Source: Pseudomonadota bacterium (lineage in GTDB: Bacteria; Pseudomonadota; Gammaproteobacteria; Burkholderiales; Burkholderiaceae_E). Taken from it: 64,000 bases of DNA. The translations under genes were made by a program, and so were the position numbers. The stretch covers positions 11,366 through 75,365 of the forward strand of contig JAEWFA010000013.1 of the NCBI GenBank assembly GCA_023389055.1. The letters are read 5' to 3'. Below are positions 43,027 to 54,975 of this stretch, one piece after another (positions within the stretch are counted from its first letter, which is position 1; every line of letters starts with the position of its first letter). The notes under the pieces were generated by a model that was not told where the DNA came from, searched no databases, and saw only the letters and a program-made list of their open reading frames with translations.

Positions 43027-44354
43027 TGCCCGCTTCGCTGCTCGAATGGCTCGCGCGGCTCGAGACGCTTCATCCGAAGACGATCGACCTCGGCCTGGAG
43101 CGCGTTCGCGAGGTCGCGCAGCGAATGCAACTGGCGCCGTCGGCGACGATCTTCACCGTGGGCGGCACCAACGGCAAGGGATCCAGCTGCGCGATGCTCG
43201 AGGCGATCCTGCTCGCCGCGGGCTATCGCGTCGGCCTGTACACCTCGCCGCATCTGGTGCGCTTCAACGAGCGGATCCGCGTCGGCGGCCGCGCCGTCTC
43301 CGACGAGGCGATCGTCGAGCAGTTCGAAGCCGTGCAGGCGGCCCGCGGCGACACGTCGCTGACGTATTTCGAGTTCTCCACGCTCGCTGCGTTGCGACTG
43401 TTCTCGCGCGAGCCGCTCGATGTCGTGATCCTCGAGGTCGGCCTGGGCGGCCGTCTCGACGCGGTCAACGTCGTCGATGCCGACTGCGCGATCGTCACCA
43501 GCATCGATGTCGACCACGTCGAGTACCTCGGCGGCGATCGCGAGCGCATCGGCTGGGAGAAGGCGCACATCTTTCGCAGCGGCCGTCCCGCCGTCTGCAG
43601 CGATCCGATACCGCCGGCTTCGCTCGTGCAATACGCCGAGTCGATCGGCGCCGATCTCTGGCTGTGCGGCCGCGACTTCCATTACGTCGGCGACCGGCAA
43701 CAGTGGTCGTATCGGGGCCGGGCGCAGCGGCGCAGCTCGATCGCGTATCCGGCGTTGCGCGGCGCGAACCAGTTGCTGAACGCCTCGGGCGTGCTGGCGG
43801 CGCTCGAGGCAATGCGCGAGCGCCTTCCGGTGAGCCAGCAGGCAGTGCGCCAGGGCTTCGCCGAGGTGGAACTGCCCGGACGCTTCCAGGTGCTCCCGGG
43901 CGTTCCCACCATCGTTCTGGATGTCGCGCACAATCCGCACGCCGTCGCGCATCTGGCGAGCAACCTCGACTCGATGGGCAGGGGCGGGCGAAATTACGCG
44001 GTTTTCGGCGTGATGCGCGACAAGGATGTCGACGCGATCGTCGCCGCGGTGAAGGACCGCTTCGATGCGTGGTTCGTCACCGACCTGCCGGGAGCGCGCG
44101 CTGCGAGCGCGGACTGGATCGTCGAGCGCCTGCAGGCGGGCGACGTGCGGGCGCCGGATCCCGACGGCGACAAGGCCGGCGCCGAAAACGCGCGCATCGA
44201 AGCGCATCGAACACCGAGCGCCGCTCTTGCTGCTGCGCGCGCCGTCGCGCAGCCAAATGATAGAATCATCGTCTTCGGATCTTTCCTCACTGTCGCGGAT
44301 ATTCTTGCCACTCGTGCCAGTTCGCCGGATCCGTCGTTGCGACGGCCCCACTGA
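43026..44354 (+). CDS. folC: Dihydrofolate synthase / folylpolyglutamate synthase
   Basis: FolC adds glutamate to dihydropteroate and to folates. The 442-residue Mur-ligase-family protein has the P-loop FTVGGTNGKGSSCAMLEAIL, YTSPHLVRFNERIRV, FEFSTLAALRLF, VVILEVGLGGRLDAVN and the C-terminal-domain start VLDVAHNPHAVAHLASNL. The ATG at 43026 uses the last base of the accD stop, so reinitiation is likely. The length fits the family. It is followed by an SPOR protein 35 bases downstream. Confidence 0.96.
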   Translation: MPASLLEWLARLETLHPKTIDLGLERVREVAQRMQLAPSATIFTVGGTNGKGSSCAMLEAILLAAGYRVGLYTSPHLVRFNERIRVGGRAVSDEAIVEQFEAVQAARGDTSLTYFEFSTLAALRLFSREPLDVVILEVGLGGRLDAVNVVDADCAIVTSIDVDHVEYLGGDRERIGWEKAHIFRSGRPAVCSDPIPPASLVQYAESIGADLWLCGRDFHYVGDRQQWSYRGRAQRRSSIAYPALRGANQLLNASGVLAALEAMRERLPVSQQAVRQGFAEVELPGRFQVLPGVPTIVLDVAHNPHAVAHLASNLDSMGRGGRNYAVFGVMRDKDVDAIVAAVKDRFDAWFVTDLPGARAASADWIVERLQAGDVRAPDPDGDKAGAENARIEAHRTPSAALAAARAVAQPNDRIIVFGSFLTVADILATRASSPDPSLRRPH

Positions 44355-44389
44355 AGCGCAGCTCGCAGCCGCGACACCCCGTTCCGCAG

Positions 44390-45175
44390 ATGGCGCGCCG
44401 TAACCCCGCCGACGGCGCCGCACTCGACCCGGCACTCACGCAGAAGAAGCGCGCGCGTCGGCGCCTCGTCGGCGCGCTCGTGCTGGGAGTCGCCGCGGCT
44501 ACCGTCCTCCCGCTCGTGCTCGATTCCGAGCCGCGGCAGACGATCACCGACGTCGAAATCGAGATTCCTCCCCGGGAAGCGGCGCTGCCCGCGCTCGATG
44601 CGCCCGGGCAGTCCGAAGCCGCTGCGGCCCCTTCGACGGCGGCTGCCTCCGACGATGCCGTCGTGCCGCCGCCCGCCCCGGTCGATCCTGCGGCATCCGC
44701 GCGGTCCGACCCGAAGGCCGATGCGCCGGCGAAGGCAGACGGCAAGCCGTCGCGCTCCGAGCCCACCGCGCAGGCAAGGACCGAGGCGGCGGCTGCGCCC
44801 GAGCGACGCAGCAGCGCGAAGACCGAGGCACCGAAAGTCGCCACCGCGAGACCGCAGGCCGACGCGGGCGCATCGGTGCGCGGCGAATCGGGCGCCGCGA
44901 AAACGACGTCGACGAAATCCGGCGCATCGGCCTCTGCCGCCGGCTCGCGCTTCGCGCTGCAACTGGGCGCCTTCGCCAACGCCGGCAGCGCGCGGGCGCA
45001 ACTCGACAAGGCTCGGCGCACCGGGCTTCGCGGATACACCGAGACGGTCAGCACTGCGCAGGGCGACCGTACGCGGGTGCGCGTCGGCCCGTTCGCGACG
45101 CGCGAGGAGGCCGAGAAGGCGCGCGCGACGCTCAAGCTCTCGGGAATCGATTCGTCCGTCGTGGACGCGAGGTGA
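44390..45175 (+). CDS. dedD: DedD-like SPOR-domain cell-division protein
   Basis: This 261-residue bitopic membrane protein has a basic N-terminus, a transmembrane helix at about residues 24-46 (LVGALVLGVAAATVLPLVL) and a long Ala/Pro/Lys-rich periplasmic linker. It ends in a SPOR domain (about 185-261; FALQLGAFANAGSARAQLDKARRTG, RVRVGPFATREEAEKARATL). SPOR domains bind denuded septal peptidoglycan, and DedD assists FtsN-type activation of division. The position between folC and cvpA is the usual one. The stop overlaps the cvpA GTG. Confidence 0.92.
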   Translation: MARRNPADGAALDPALTQKKRARRRLVGALVLGVAAATVLPLVLDSEPRQTITDVEIEIPPREAALPALDAPGQSEAAAAPSTAAASDDAVVPPPAPVDPAASARSDPKADAPAKADGKPSRSEPTAQARTEAAAAPERRSSAKTEAPKVATARPQADAGASVRGESGAAKTTSTKSGASASAAGSRFALQLGAFANAGSARAQLDKARRTGLRGYTETVSTAQGDRTRVRVGPFATREEAEKARATLKLSGIDSSVVDAR

Positions 45176-45702
45176 CTGTCGAACAACTCACCGGCTGGGA
45201 CTACTTCGTGCTGGCGACGCTGGCGATCTCGATCGCGCTCGGTGCGATGCGCGGACTCGTGCGAACCGTCTTCGCGCTCGCCGCGTGGGTCGTCGCACTG
45301 CTCGGCGCACCGCTCGCCACGCCGCCGTTGATCGCCTTCACCGGGTGGAGCTTCCCGCCGCTGTTCGTCGGCGTGCTCGTCTTCTTCGTGCTGCTCGTGG
45401 CGGTGCGCCTGCTCGGCTCGTTGCTCGCTCGGGCGCTGTCGCGCGTGGGTTTGGGCGTTGCGGATCGCACGCTCGGCTCGGCGCTCGGCGTGCTGCGCGC
45501 GCTCGTCGTCATCACGATCGTCGCGATCGCCGGGCGGGAACTGGGCGCCCACCGCGAGGCCGCCTGGCAGCAGGCGCTGTCCCGGCCGCTGCTCGACGTG
45601 CTCGTGTCGTGGGTCGATCCGTGGCTCCCCACGCGTAAAGTGCAGCGGCAACCCGTGCGAACCACCGAGCGAGGCGCGACATGTGCGGAATCCTGGGCGT
45701 AG
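45172..45702 (+). CDS. cvpA: CvpA-family membrane protein
   Basis: This is a 176-residue inner-membrane protein with four hydrophobic segments, beginning VEQLTGWDYFVLATLAISIALGAMRGLVRTVFALAAW. This matches CvpA, named for its need in colicin V production and linked to envelope homeostasis. The GTG start overlaps the dedD stop (GTGA). The last 22 bases overlap the start of purF, in keeping with the cvpA-purF pair found in many Proteobacteria. Confidence 0.93.
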   Translation: MTVEQLTGWDYFVLATLAISIALGAMRGLVRTVFALAAWVVALLGAPLATPPLIAFTGWSFPPLFVGVLVFFVLLVAVRLLGSLLARALSRVGLGVADRTLGSALGVLRALVVITIVAIAGRELGAHREAAWQQALSRPLLDVLVSWVDPWLPTRKVQRQPVRTTERGATCAESWA

Positions 45703-47207
45703 TAGCGCGCTCTCCGGTCAACCAGTTGCTCTACGACGGCCTGCTGCTGCTGCAGCATCGCGGCCAGGACGCCGCCGGCATCGCGACCGAGCAGGGAAAG
45801 TCGTTCCAGATGCAGAAGGGCAACGGCCTGGTTCGCGACGTCTTTCGCACGCGCAACATGCGCTCGCTGCCCGGAACGACGGGCATCGCGCACGTGCGCT
45901 ATCCGACGGCCGGTTCGGCGGGCAACTCGGCCGAGGCGCAGCCGTTCTACGTCAACGCGCCGTTCGGGCTGCTGCTGGCGCACAACGGCAACCTGACGAA
46001 TGCCGAGCAGCTGAAGGACGAGATGTTTCGCCGCGACCGGCGACACGTCAACACCGATTCCGATTCCGAAGTGCTCCTCAACGTGCTCGCCAACTCGCTG
46101 CAGGCGAGCGCGCGCGGCGTATCGCTCGACGCCGACACGATCTTCGATGCGGTGGTCGAGGTGCACCGGCGCGTGCGCGGAGCCTACGCATGCGTGGCCG
46201 AGATCGCCGGGCACGGCATTCTCGCGTTCCGCGATCCCTTCGGCATCCGGCCGCTGTGCTACGGCGTCTCGGAGACCGAGCGCGGCACCGAATACCTGGT
46301 CGCCTCCGAGTCGGTCGCGCTCGAGGGCCTGGGTTTTCGCCTGGTGCGCGACGTCGCGCCGGGCGAGGCCGTCTTCATCGACCTCGACGGCAACTTCCAT
46401 GCGCGCCAATGCGCGCCCGATCCCCGGCTCGTGCCGTGCGTGTTCGAGTACGTCTACTTCGCGCGGCCCGATTCGATCCTGGACGGTGCGAGCGTGTATG
46501 CGGCGCGCCTGCGCATGGGCGAGCACCTCGCCGAGCGCCTCGCGCACGAGCTGTGGCGCGGCGACGTCGACGTGGTGATGCCGATTCCCGACACCTCGCG
46601 GCCGTCGGCGATGCAACTCGCGATGAAGCTCGGGCTCACCTATCGCGAGGGTTTCCTGAAGAATCGCTACGTCGGGCGCACGTTCATCATGCCCGGGCAG
46701 GCGGTGCGCAGGAGGTCGGTGCGCCAGAAGCTCAACGCGATGAGCGTGGAGTTCAAGGGCAAGAACGTCCTGCTCGTCGACGATTCCATCGTGCGCGGCA
46801 CGACCTCGCGCGAGATCGTGCAGATGGCGCGAGATTCGGGCGCCAACAAGGTCTACTTCGCGTCGGCGGCGCCTCCCGTGCGGTTCCCGAACGTCTACGG
46901 CATCGACATGCCGACGCGCGGCGAGTTGATCGCGTACGGCCGCAGCGACGAGGAGATCCGCCGGGCGATCGGCGCCGATGCGCTGATCTACCAGAGCGTC
47001 GAGGCGATGCAGCAGTCGGTCACCGACGTCGCGCCGCACCTGACCGAGTTCGAGTCCTCGTGCTTCGATGGGCATTACGTCACCGGCGACATCACGCCGG
47101 AATACCTCGACCGCATCGAGCGCGAGCGCCTGGCGGGCGTTGCCCCGGTGGACGACGACCTGCCTCGCAACCAGATGAGCCTGCATTTCCAGGCGATGCA
47201 GGAGTGA
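45681..47207 (+). CDS. purF: Amidophosphoribosyltransferase
   Basis: PurF makes phosphoribosylamine from PRPP and glutamine, the first committed step of purine synthesis. The 508-residue protein begins MCGILGVV, where Cys2 is the glutaminase nucleophile (Cys1 after Met removal). It has HRGQDAAGIAT, GIAHVRYPTAGS, AHNGNLTNAEQL, and the PRPP-binding signature VLLVDDSIVRGTTS in the transferase domain. The start lies inside the cvpA 3' end. It is followed by metZ with a gap of about 10 bases. Confidence 0.97.
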   Translation: MCGILGVVARSPVNQLLYDGLLLLQHRGQDAAGIATEQGKSFQMQKGNGLVRDVFRTRNMRSLPGTTGIAHVRYPTAGSAGNSAEAQPFYVNAPFGLLLAHNGNLTNAEQLKDEMFRRDRRHVNTDSDSEVLLNVLANSLQASARGVSLDADTIFDAVVEVHRRVRGAYACVAEIAGHGILAFRDPFGIRPLCYGVSETERGTEYLVASESVALEGLGFRLVRDVAPGEAVFIDLDGNFHARQCAPDPRLVPCVFEYVYFARPDSILDGASVYAARLRMGEHLAERLAHELWRGDVDVVMPIPDTSRPSAMQLAMKLGLTYREGFLKNRYVGRTFIMPGQAVRRRSVRQKLNAMSVEFKGKNVLLVDDSIVRGTTSREIVQMARDSGANKVYFASAAPPVRFPNVYGIDMPTRGELIAYGRSDEEIRRAIGADALIYQSVEAMQQSVTDVAPHLTEFESSCFDGHYVTGDITPEYLDRIERERLAGVAPVDDDLPRNQMSLHFQAMQE

Positions 47208-47217
47208 GGTGCGCGCG

Positions 47218-48459
47218 ATGAGCGATCGCCCGCAGCAACAAGACGGCGAACCTCCGGCGCCCGAAGGCGGCGAAGCGGACGCTTCGCGCTGGGCCTTCGA
47301 GACGCGCGCGGTACGCGCCGGTTTCGAGCGCACGTCGTACGGCGAGCACGACGAGCCGATCTTCCTCACGTCGAGCTTCGTGCACGACAGCGCAGCGCAC
47401 GCCGCGGCCAAGTTCGCCGGCGAGGCGGGCGGCTACATCTATTCACGCTTCGGCAATCCGACGGTGCGCCTGTTCGAGCAGCGCCTCGCGTCGCTCGAGG
47501 GGGCCGAGGAGTGCCGCGCCACCGCGTCGGGAATGGCGGCGATCCAGGCCGTGCTCGTGAGCCTCACGCGCGCGGGCGACCACGTCGTCTGCGCACAGGG
47601 CGTGTTCGGCACGACGATGCAGCTGTTCGCGCTTTTCCAGCGCTACGACATCGAGACGACCTTTGTGCCGCTCGCCGACCCGCAGGCGTGGGGCAAAGCG
47701 ATCCGGCCGAACACGCGGATGCTGTTCGTCGAGACGCCGTCGAACCCGCTCACCGAGGTCGCCGACCTGCGGGCGCTGTCGTCGCTCGCTCGCGAACGCG
47801 GCGTCGCGCTCGTCGTCGACAACTGCTTCTGCACGCCGGCATTGCAGCGCCCGCTCGCATTGGGCGCGGACGTCGTCGTGCACTCGGCCACCAAGTACCT
47901 GGACGGGCAGGGTCGCGTCATCGGCGGCGCGGTGCTCGGTTCGAAGCGCTACATGGACGAACTGCTGCAGCCGGTGCTGCGCTACGGCGGTCCCACGCTG
48001 TCGGCGTTCAACGCGTGGGTGCTGGCCAAGGGCCTGGAGACGCTTTCGCTGCGCATGGAGCGGCACGCGCAGAACGCGCTCGCCGTCGCGCGCTGGCTCG
48101 AGTCGCGGCCGGCCGTCGAGCGCGTGCGCTACCCGTGGCTCGAATCGCATCCGCAGCACGCGTTGGCCCGCGCGCAGCAGCGCGCAGGAGGAGCCGTGCT
48201 GTCCTTCGAGGTCCGCGGCGCCGACGATGCCGAGCGCAAGGAACGCGCGTGGCGGATCGTCGATGCCTGCCGCCTGCTGTCGATCACCGCGAATCTCGGC
48301 GACGTCAAGTCGACGATCACGCACCCGGCGAGCACGACGCACGGACGCATGCCGATCGAGGCCCGCCGCCAGACGGGAATCGGCGAAGGCATGTTGCGCG
48401 TGGCCGTGGGGCTGGAGGACCCCGGGGACGTCTGCGAGGATCTGGGCAGGGGAATGTGA
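47218..48459 (+). CDS. metZ: O-succinylhomoserine sulfhydrylase
   Basis: MetZ makes homocysteine directly from O-succinylhomoserine and sulfide. The 413-residue PLP enzyme has ETRAVRAGFERTSYGEHDEPIFLTSSF, YSRFGNPTVRLFEQRLASLEGAEECRATASGMAAI, ETPSNPLTEVADL, and the PLP lysine in SATKYLDGQGRVIGG. The ATG at 47218 follows GGAGTGAGG; a GTG at 47209 would add three residues. It ends the long trp-pur cluster. The stop codon lies inside a GTGAAGG repeat array. Confidence 0.95.
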   Translation: MSDRPQQQDGEPPAPEGGEADASRWAFETRAVRAGFERTSYGEHDEPIFLTSSFVHDSAAHAAAKFAGEAGGYIYSRFGNPTVRLFEQRLASLEGAEECRATASGMAAIQAVLVSLTRAGDHVVCAQGVFGTTMQLFALFQRYDIETTFVPLADPQAWGKAIRPNTRMLFVETPSNPLTEVADLRALSSLARERGVALVVDNCFCTPALQRPLALGADVVVHSATKYLDGQGRVIGGAVLGSKRYMDELLQPVLRYGGPTLSAFNAWVLAKGLETLSLRMERHAQNALAVARWLESRPAVERVRYPWLESHPQHALARAQQRAGGAVLSFEVRGADDAERKERAWRIVDACRLLSITANLGDVKSTITHPASTTHGRMPIEARRQTGIGEGMLRVAVGLEDPGDVCEDLGRGM

Positions 48460-48483
48460 AGGGTGAAGGGTGAAGGGTCAAGG
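48456..48483. repeat. Heptamer array, four GTGAAGG units
   Basis: Three perfect GTGAAGG units and one with a single change (GTCAAGG) run in tandem across the metZ stop and up to the dnaE2 3' end. The same unit occurs in tandem at 63201-63228 and inverted at 63329-63342, near lexA. Confidence 0.85.
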
Positions 48484-48487
48484 GCTT

Positions 48488-51664
<3,177 letters not shown>

Positions 51665-51681
51665 GGGACTGCTCGGCGATG

Positions 51682-51701
51682 TACTGTACCGATATACAGT
51701 A
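51682..51701. promoter_or_regulatory. LexA box of dnaE2
   Basis: TACTGT-ACCGATAT-ACAGTA has the full palindromic half-sites of the classical LexA (SOS) box, CTGT-N8-ACAG. It lies 17 bases upstream of the dnaE2 start codon, in the gap behind eutC, and should repress dnaE2 until DNA damage. Confidence 0.9.
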
Positions 51702-51745
51702 TCTCACGGGCCGCCTGCCAGGCTCGCCGGTTCACGCTCCCTCGT

Positions 51746-52543
51746 TCAGGCTCCCTTCTTCGCCACGCCGATCTCGCCGGTCGCGTCGCTGCCGTCCTTG
51801 AGCCGAACGCCGGTCGCTCCGAGCCTGCGCGCCGCGTCGACGAGCCATGCGATCCGTCGCGCGGCTTCCGATGCGGCCAGCCCTTCCGGACGAATGTTCG
51901 ACACGCAATTGCGCTCCGCGTCGGTACGGCCGACGCGCGGTCGCCACGTCAGGTAGGCACCGAGGCTGTCGGGCGACGAGAGCCCCGGACGCTCGCCGAC
52001 GAGGACGACGACGAGTCCGGCGCGCAGCCGTTCGCCGATCTCGTCGCCGAGCGCAACGCGCGCCCGATGCGCGAGCACGACCGGTCCGAGCCGCAGCCCG
52101 AGAGCCTCGAAGCGCGCGCGCAACTCGATCAGCAGGGCGCTCGCGTGACGATGCACCGCCGGGGCCGACAACCCGTCGCCGACGACGCACAACACATCGC
52201 AGCCGCCGCCGGCGGCCGTGTCGAGCATCGCTCGGTCTCCGCCGGACAACCGCCTGCCGAGGTCGGGTCGATGCAGGTAGGTCGCGCGATCGGGCGCTGC
52301 GCTGCGGACCTCGAGCAGGTCGAAGCCGTGTACGGTGAGCTCCGCCCGCACGCGCTCGGCGTCGAACGCCACGTGGACCGCGTCGCGCGCCTGCGCGTGC
52401 GCAAGACCCAGGCGCAGCACTTCGACGCTCGGCAGGCTCGCGCCGCATCGCCCCAGAGCGAGGCGCGCGGCGGTGTGCCGGCGCAGTTCCGTCCACGGGT
52501 CGCTTTGCACAGCGTCGCTTACCGCCCGCCCCCGGTCGCTCAC
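51746..52543 (-). CDS. eutC: Ethanolamine ammonia-lyase small subunit
   Basis: EutC forms, with EutB, the adenosylcobalamin-dependent ammonia-lyase that splits ethanolamine into acetaldehyde and ammonia. The 265-residue protein has DPWTELRRHTAARLALGRCGASLP, LGLAHAQARDAVHVAFD, LCVVGDGLSAPAVHRHA, VVLVGERPGLSSPDSLGAYLTW and RNCVSNIRPEGL. The GTG start overlaps the eutB stop. It carries a polar tail after the conserved RRLGATGVRLKD. No reactivase, aldehyde dehydrogenase or microcompartment genes are nearby. Confidence 0.95.
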   Translation of the reverse strand: MSDRGRAVSDAVQSDPWTELRRHTAARLALGRCGASLPSVEVLRLGLAHAQARDAVHVAFDAERVRAELTVHGFDLLEVRSAAPDRATYLHRPDLGRRLSGGDRAMLDTAAGGGCDVLCVVGDGLSAPAVHRHASALLIELRARFEALGLRLGPVVLAHRARVALGDEIGERLRAGLVVVLVGERPGLSSPDSLGAYLTWRPRVGRTDAERNCVSNIRPEGLAASEAARRIAWLVDAARRLGATGVRLKDGSDATGEIGVAKKGA

Positions 52544-53940
52544 CGCGCATCCCCTGTTGCACTCGAAGCGATGCCGGCGAGCAGGCGATGGCCGCTGGAG
52601 ACGGGGAGCAAGCGGCCCGCCGAATCGGTGACCCCGATGCGCTCGAGCCACGCTTCGAACTCGGGGGCGCGGCGCAGCCCGAGCAACGCGCGCAGGTACA
52701 GCGCGTCGTGGAACGACGTGCTCTGGTAGTTCAGCATCACGTCGTCGGCACCCGGCACACCCATCACGTAGGTGACGCCCGCCGCGCCGAGCAGCGTCAG
52801 CAGCGTGTCCATGTCGTCGAAGTCTGCCTCGGCGTGGTTCGTGTGGCAGACGTCGCAGCCGAGCGGCAGCCCGAGCAGCTTGCCGCAGAAGTGATCTTCG
52901 AGGCCGGCGCGCACGATCTGCTTGCCGTCGTACAGATACTCGGGACCGATGAAGCCGACCACCGTGTTCACGAGCAACGGCGAGAACGCGCGCGCCACCG
53001 CGTAGGCCCGCGCTTCGCAGGTCTGCTGGTCGACGCCGTGATGCGCGTCGGCAGACAGCGCCGAGCCCTGGCCGGTTTCGAAGTACATCACGTTGTCGCC
53101 GATCGTGCCGCGCTGGAGCGACCGTGCGGCGTCGTGCGCCTCGCGCAGCAGCGCGAGATCGACGCCGAACGCGGCATTGGCCTTCTCGGTGCCGGCCACC
53201 GACTGGAACACCAGATCGACCGGCGCGCCGGCCTCGATCATCCGCAACGTGTTCGTCACGTGCGTCAGCACGCAGCCCTGCGTCGGGATCTGGTGGCGGT
53301 CGATGACGTCGGCGAGCATGTCGACCAGCGATACCAGAGCCCGAAGGCCGTCGCCGGCCGGGTTGATGCCGATGACGGCGTCGCCGCAGCCGTACAGCAA
53401 TCCGTCGAGCATCGACGCGGCGATGCCGCGAAGGTCGTCGATCGGATGGTTCGGCTGCAGCCGTACCGAGAGCCGTCCGGGCAGGCCGATCGTGTCGCGG
53501 AAACGGGTCACCACGCGGCACTTGCGCGCGACGAGGATCAGGTCCTGGTTGCGCATCAGCTTGCTGACCGCCGCCACCATTTCCGGCGTAAGGCCGGGGG
53601 CGAGCGCGGCGAGCGACGTCTCGTGCGCGGCGTCGGAAAGCAGCCAGTCGCGGAAGTCGCCGACTGTCGAATGGCGCACCGGCGCGAACGCGTCGGCGTC
53701 ATGCGTGTCGACGATCAGCCGCGTCACCTCGTCGTCCTCGTACGGGATCAGCGCTTCGTCGAGAAACGTCGACAGCGGCAACTCGGCCAGGGCGAAGCGC
53801 GCCGCCATCCGCTCCTCGGCCGATTGCGCGGCGATGCCCGCGAGCTGGTCGCCCGAACGCAGCGGCGTCGCCTTCGCCATCAGCGACTTCAGGTCTTCGA
53901 AGCGGTGCGTGCGGCGGCCGATGGTGTGCGCGTAGGCCAT
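52540..53940 (-). CDS. eutB: Ethanolamine ammonia-lyase large subunit
   Basis: EutB is the catalytic TIM-barrel subunit that binds B12 and ethanolamine. The 466-residue protein shows MAYAHTIGRRTHRFEDLKSLMAKATPLRSGDQLAG, LSVRLQPNHPIDDLRGIAAS, GDAVIGINPAGD, FETGQGSALSADAHHGVDQQTCEARAYAV and LPLGCDVCHTNHAEADFDDMDTLL, all typical. The ATG at 53940 follows AGGAAA. The very long upstream open frame is antiphase to the EamA gene. No cobalamin riboswitch was recognised in the 98 bases upstream. Confidence 0.96.
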   Translation of the reverse strand: MAYAHTIGRRTHRFEDLKSLMAKATPLRSGDQLAGIAAQSAEERMAARFALAELPLSTFLDEALIPYEDDEVTRLIVDTHDADAFAPVRHSTVGDFRDWLLSDAAHETSLAALAPGLTPEMVAAVSKLMRNQDLILVARKCRVVTRFRDTIGLPGRLSVRLQPNHPIDDLRGIAASMLDGLLYGCGDAVIGINPAGDGLRALVSLVDMLADVIDRHQIPTQGCVLTHVTNTLRMIEAGAPVDLVFQSVAGTEKANAAFGVDLALLREAHDAARSLQRGTIGDNVMYFETGQGSALSADAHHGVDQQTCEARAYAVARAFSPLLVNTVVGFIGPEYLYDGKQIVRAGLEDHFCGKLLGLPLGCDVCHTNHAEADFDDMDTLLTLLGAAGVTYVMGVPGADDVMLNYQSTSFHDALYLRALLGLRRAPEFEAWLERIGVTDSAGRLLPVSSGHRLLAGIASSATGDAR

Positions 53941-54038
53941 TTTCCTGCTCTGGTGCGGACGGTCGCGCGCGGCGACGACACCCACAGTAACGCGAACGCC
54001 GATCGACGTCCCGTTGCCCCCTGGCCGTGCTGCCGCGT

Positions 54039-54923
54039 TCAGGCGCGATTGACCAGCACGATTCCCCCCGCGATCAGCGCGAGCGCGACGAGGATCGACG
54101 CGCCGACCGGCTCGCCGAGCAGCGCCGCGCCGGCGAGCACGCCGAACAGCGGCGTGAGGAACGTGAATGCGTGCAGCGTCGTTGCGCGATAGTGCGCCAC
54201 GAGCCAGAACCAGGCGAGGTAGCTCGCGCAGGCGATGACGACGGTCTGGAATGCGAGCGACGCCCAGACGATCGGCGAAGCCGCGAAAACGCCGGACTCG
54301 CCGAACGCGTACGACAGCGCGACGAGAACGACGGCCGAGATGCCGAGCTGATACAGCAACGTGATCTCCGGCGCGGTTCGGCGCAGCACGCTCGTCTTGA
54401 TGACGATCGTCGTCGCCGCCCAGAACAACGCGGCCGCCAGGCACAGCGCGTCGCCGAGCAGCGCGATCGGCTCCGACGTTCCCAGGCGCGCGCCGAAGGC
54501 GACGACCAGGCCGACGAAGGCGGCGACCAGCCCGGCAACCTTTTGCCGGCTCAGGCGGTCGCCCGGAACGAAGCGGTGCGCGCCGATCGCGACGAAGAAG
54601 GGCGCGGCATAGAGAAGCAGCACCGCTCGGACGGCGGTCGTATAAACGAGACCGACGAACAGGCACGCGAACTCGGCGGCGAACAGCACTCCGACGAGCA
54701 CGCCGGGTGCGAGGCTCTCGCCGTGCTCGCGCAACGAAATGCCGCGTCGGAAGATCCACGCCGACAGCAGCAGCGCCGCACCGATCGAGCGCAGCGCCGC
54801 CTGCCATACCGGCGAGATGCCGGTGTTGCCGACCTTCGTGGCCACCTGTCCGAGGCCCCAGATCGAGCAGAGGACGATCTGCGTGGCAACGGCCCGCGGC
54901 GGCAGCGTGGAGGAGTCGGTCAC
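54039..54923 (-). CDS. EamA/DMT-family transporter
   Basis: This 294-residue inner-membrane protein has about ten transmembrane helices in two EamA repeats (first repeat IVLCSIWGLGQVATKVGNTGISPVWQAALRS; second starting around LLGDALCLAAALFWAATTIVIKTSVLRR). DMT transporters usually export or import metabolites; the substrate is not readable from the sequence. I chose the GTG at 54921-54923, which avoids overlap with the divergent glycosylase gene; there is no good ribosome site. It lies on the same strand just before eutBC, so a link to ethanolamine or acetaldehyde metabolism is possible but unproven. Confidence 0.85.
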   Translation of the reverse strand: MTDSSTLPPRAVATQIVLCSIWGLGQVATKVGNTGISPVWQAALRSIGAALLLSAWIFRRGISLREHGESLAPGVLVGVLFAAEFACLFVGLVYTTAVRAVLLLYAAPFFVAIGAHRFVPGDRLSRQKVAGLVAAFVGLVVAFGARLGTSEPIALLGDALCLAAALFWAATTIVIKTSVLRRTAPEITLLYQLGISAVVLVALSYAFGESGVFAASPIVWASLAFQTVVIACASYLAWFWLVAHYRATTLHAFTFLTPLFGVLAGAALLGEPVGASILVALALIAGGIVLVNRA

Positions 54924-54975
54924 GAGCGGCGTTATACCGCAACCATGACGGGAACTGCGCGTAGCATGGGCCGCC

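Noticed and set aside
48456..48483. Repeat array as a CRISPR
   Set aside because: Units are 7 bases in direct tandem with no spacers, and no cas genes are present.
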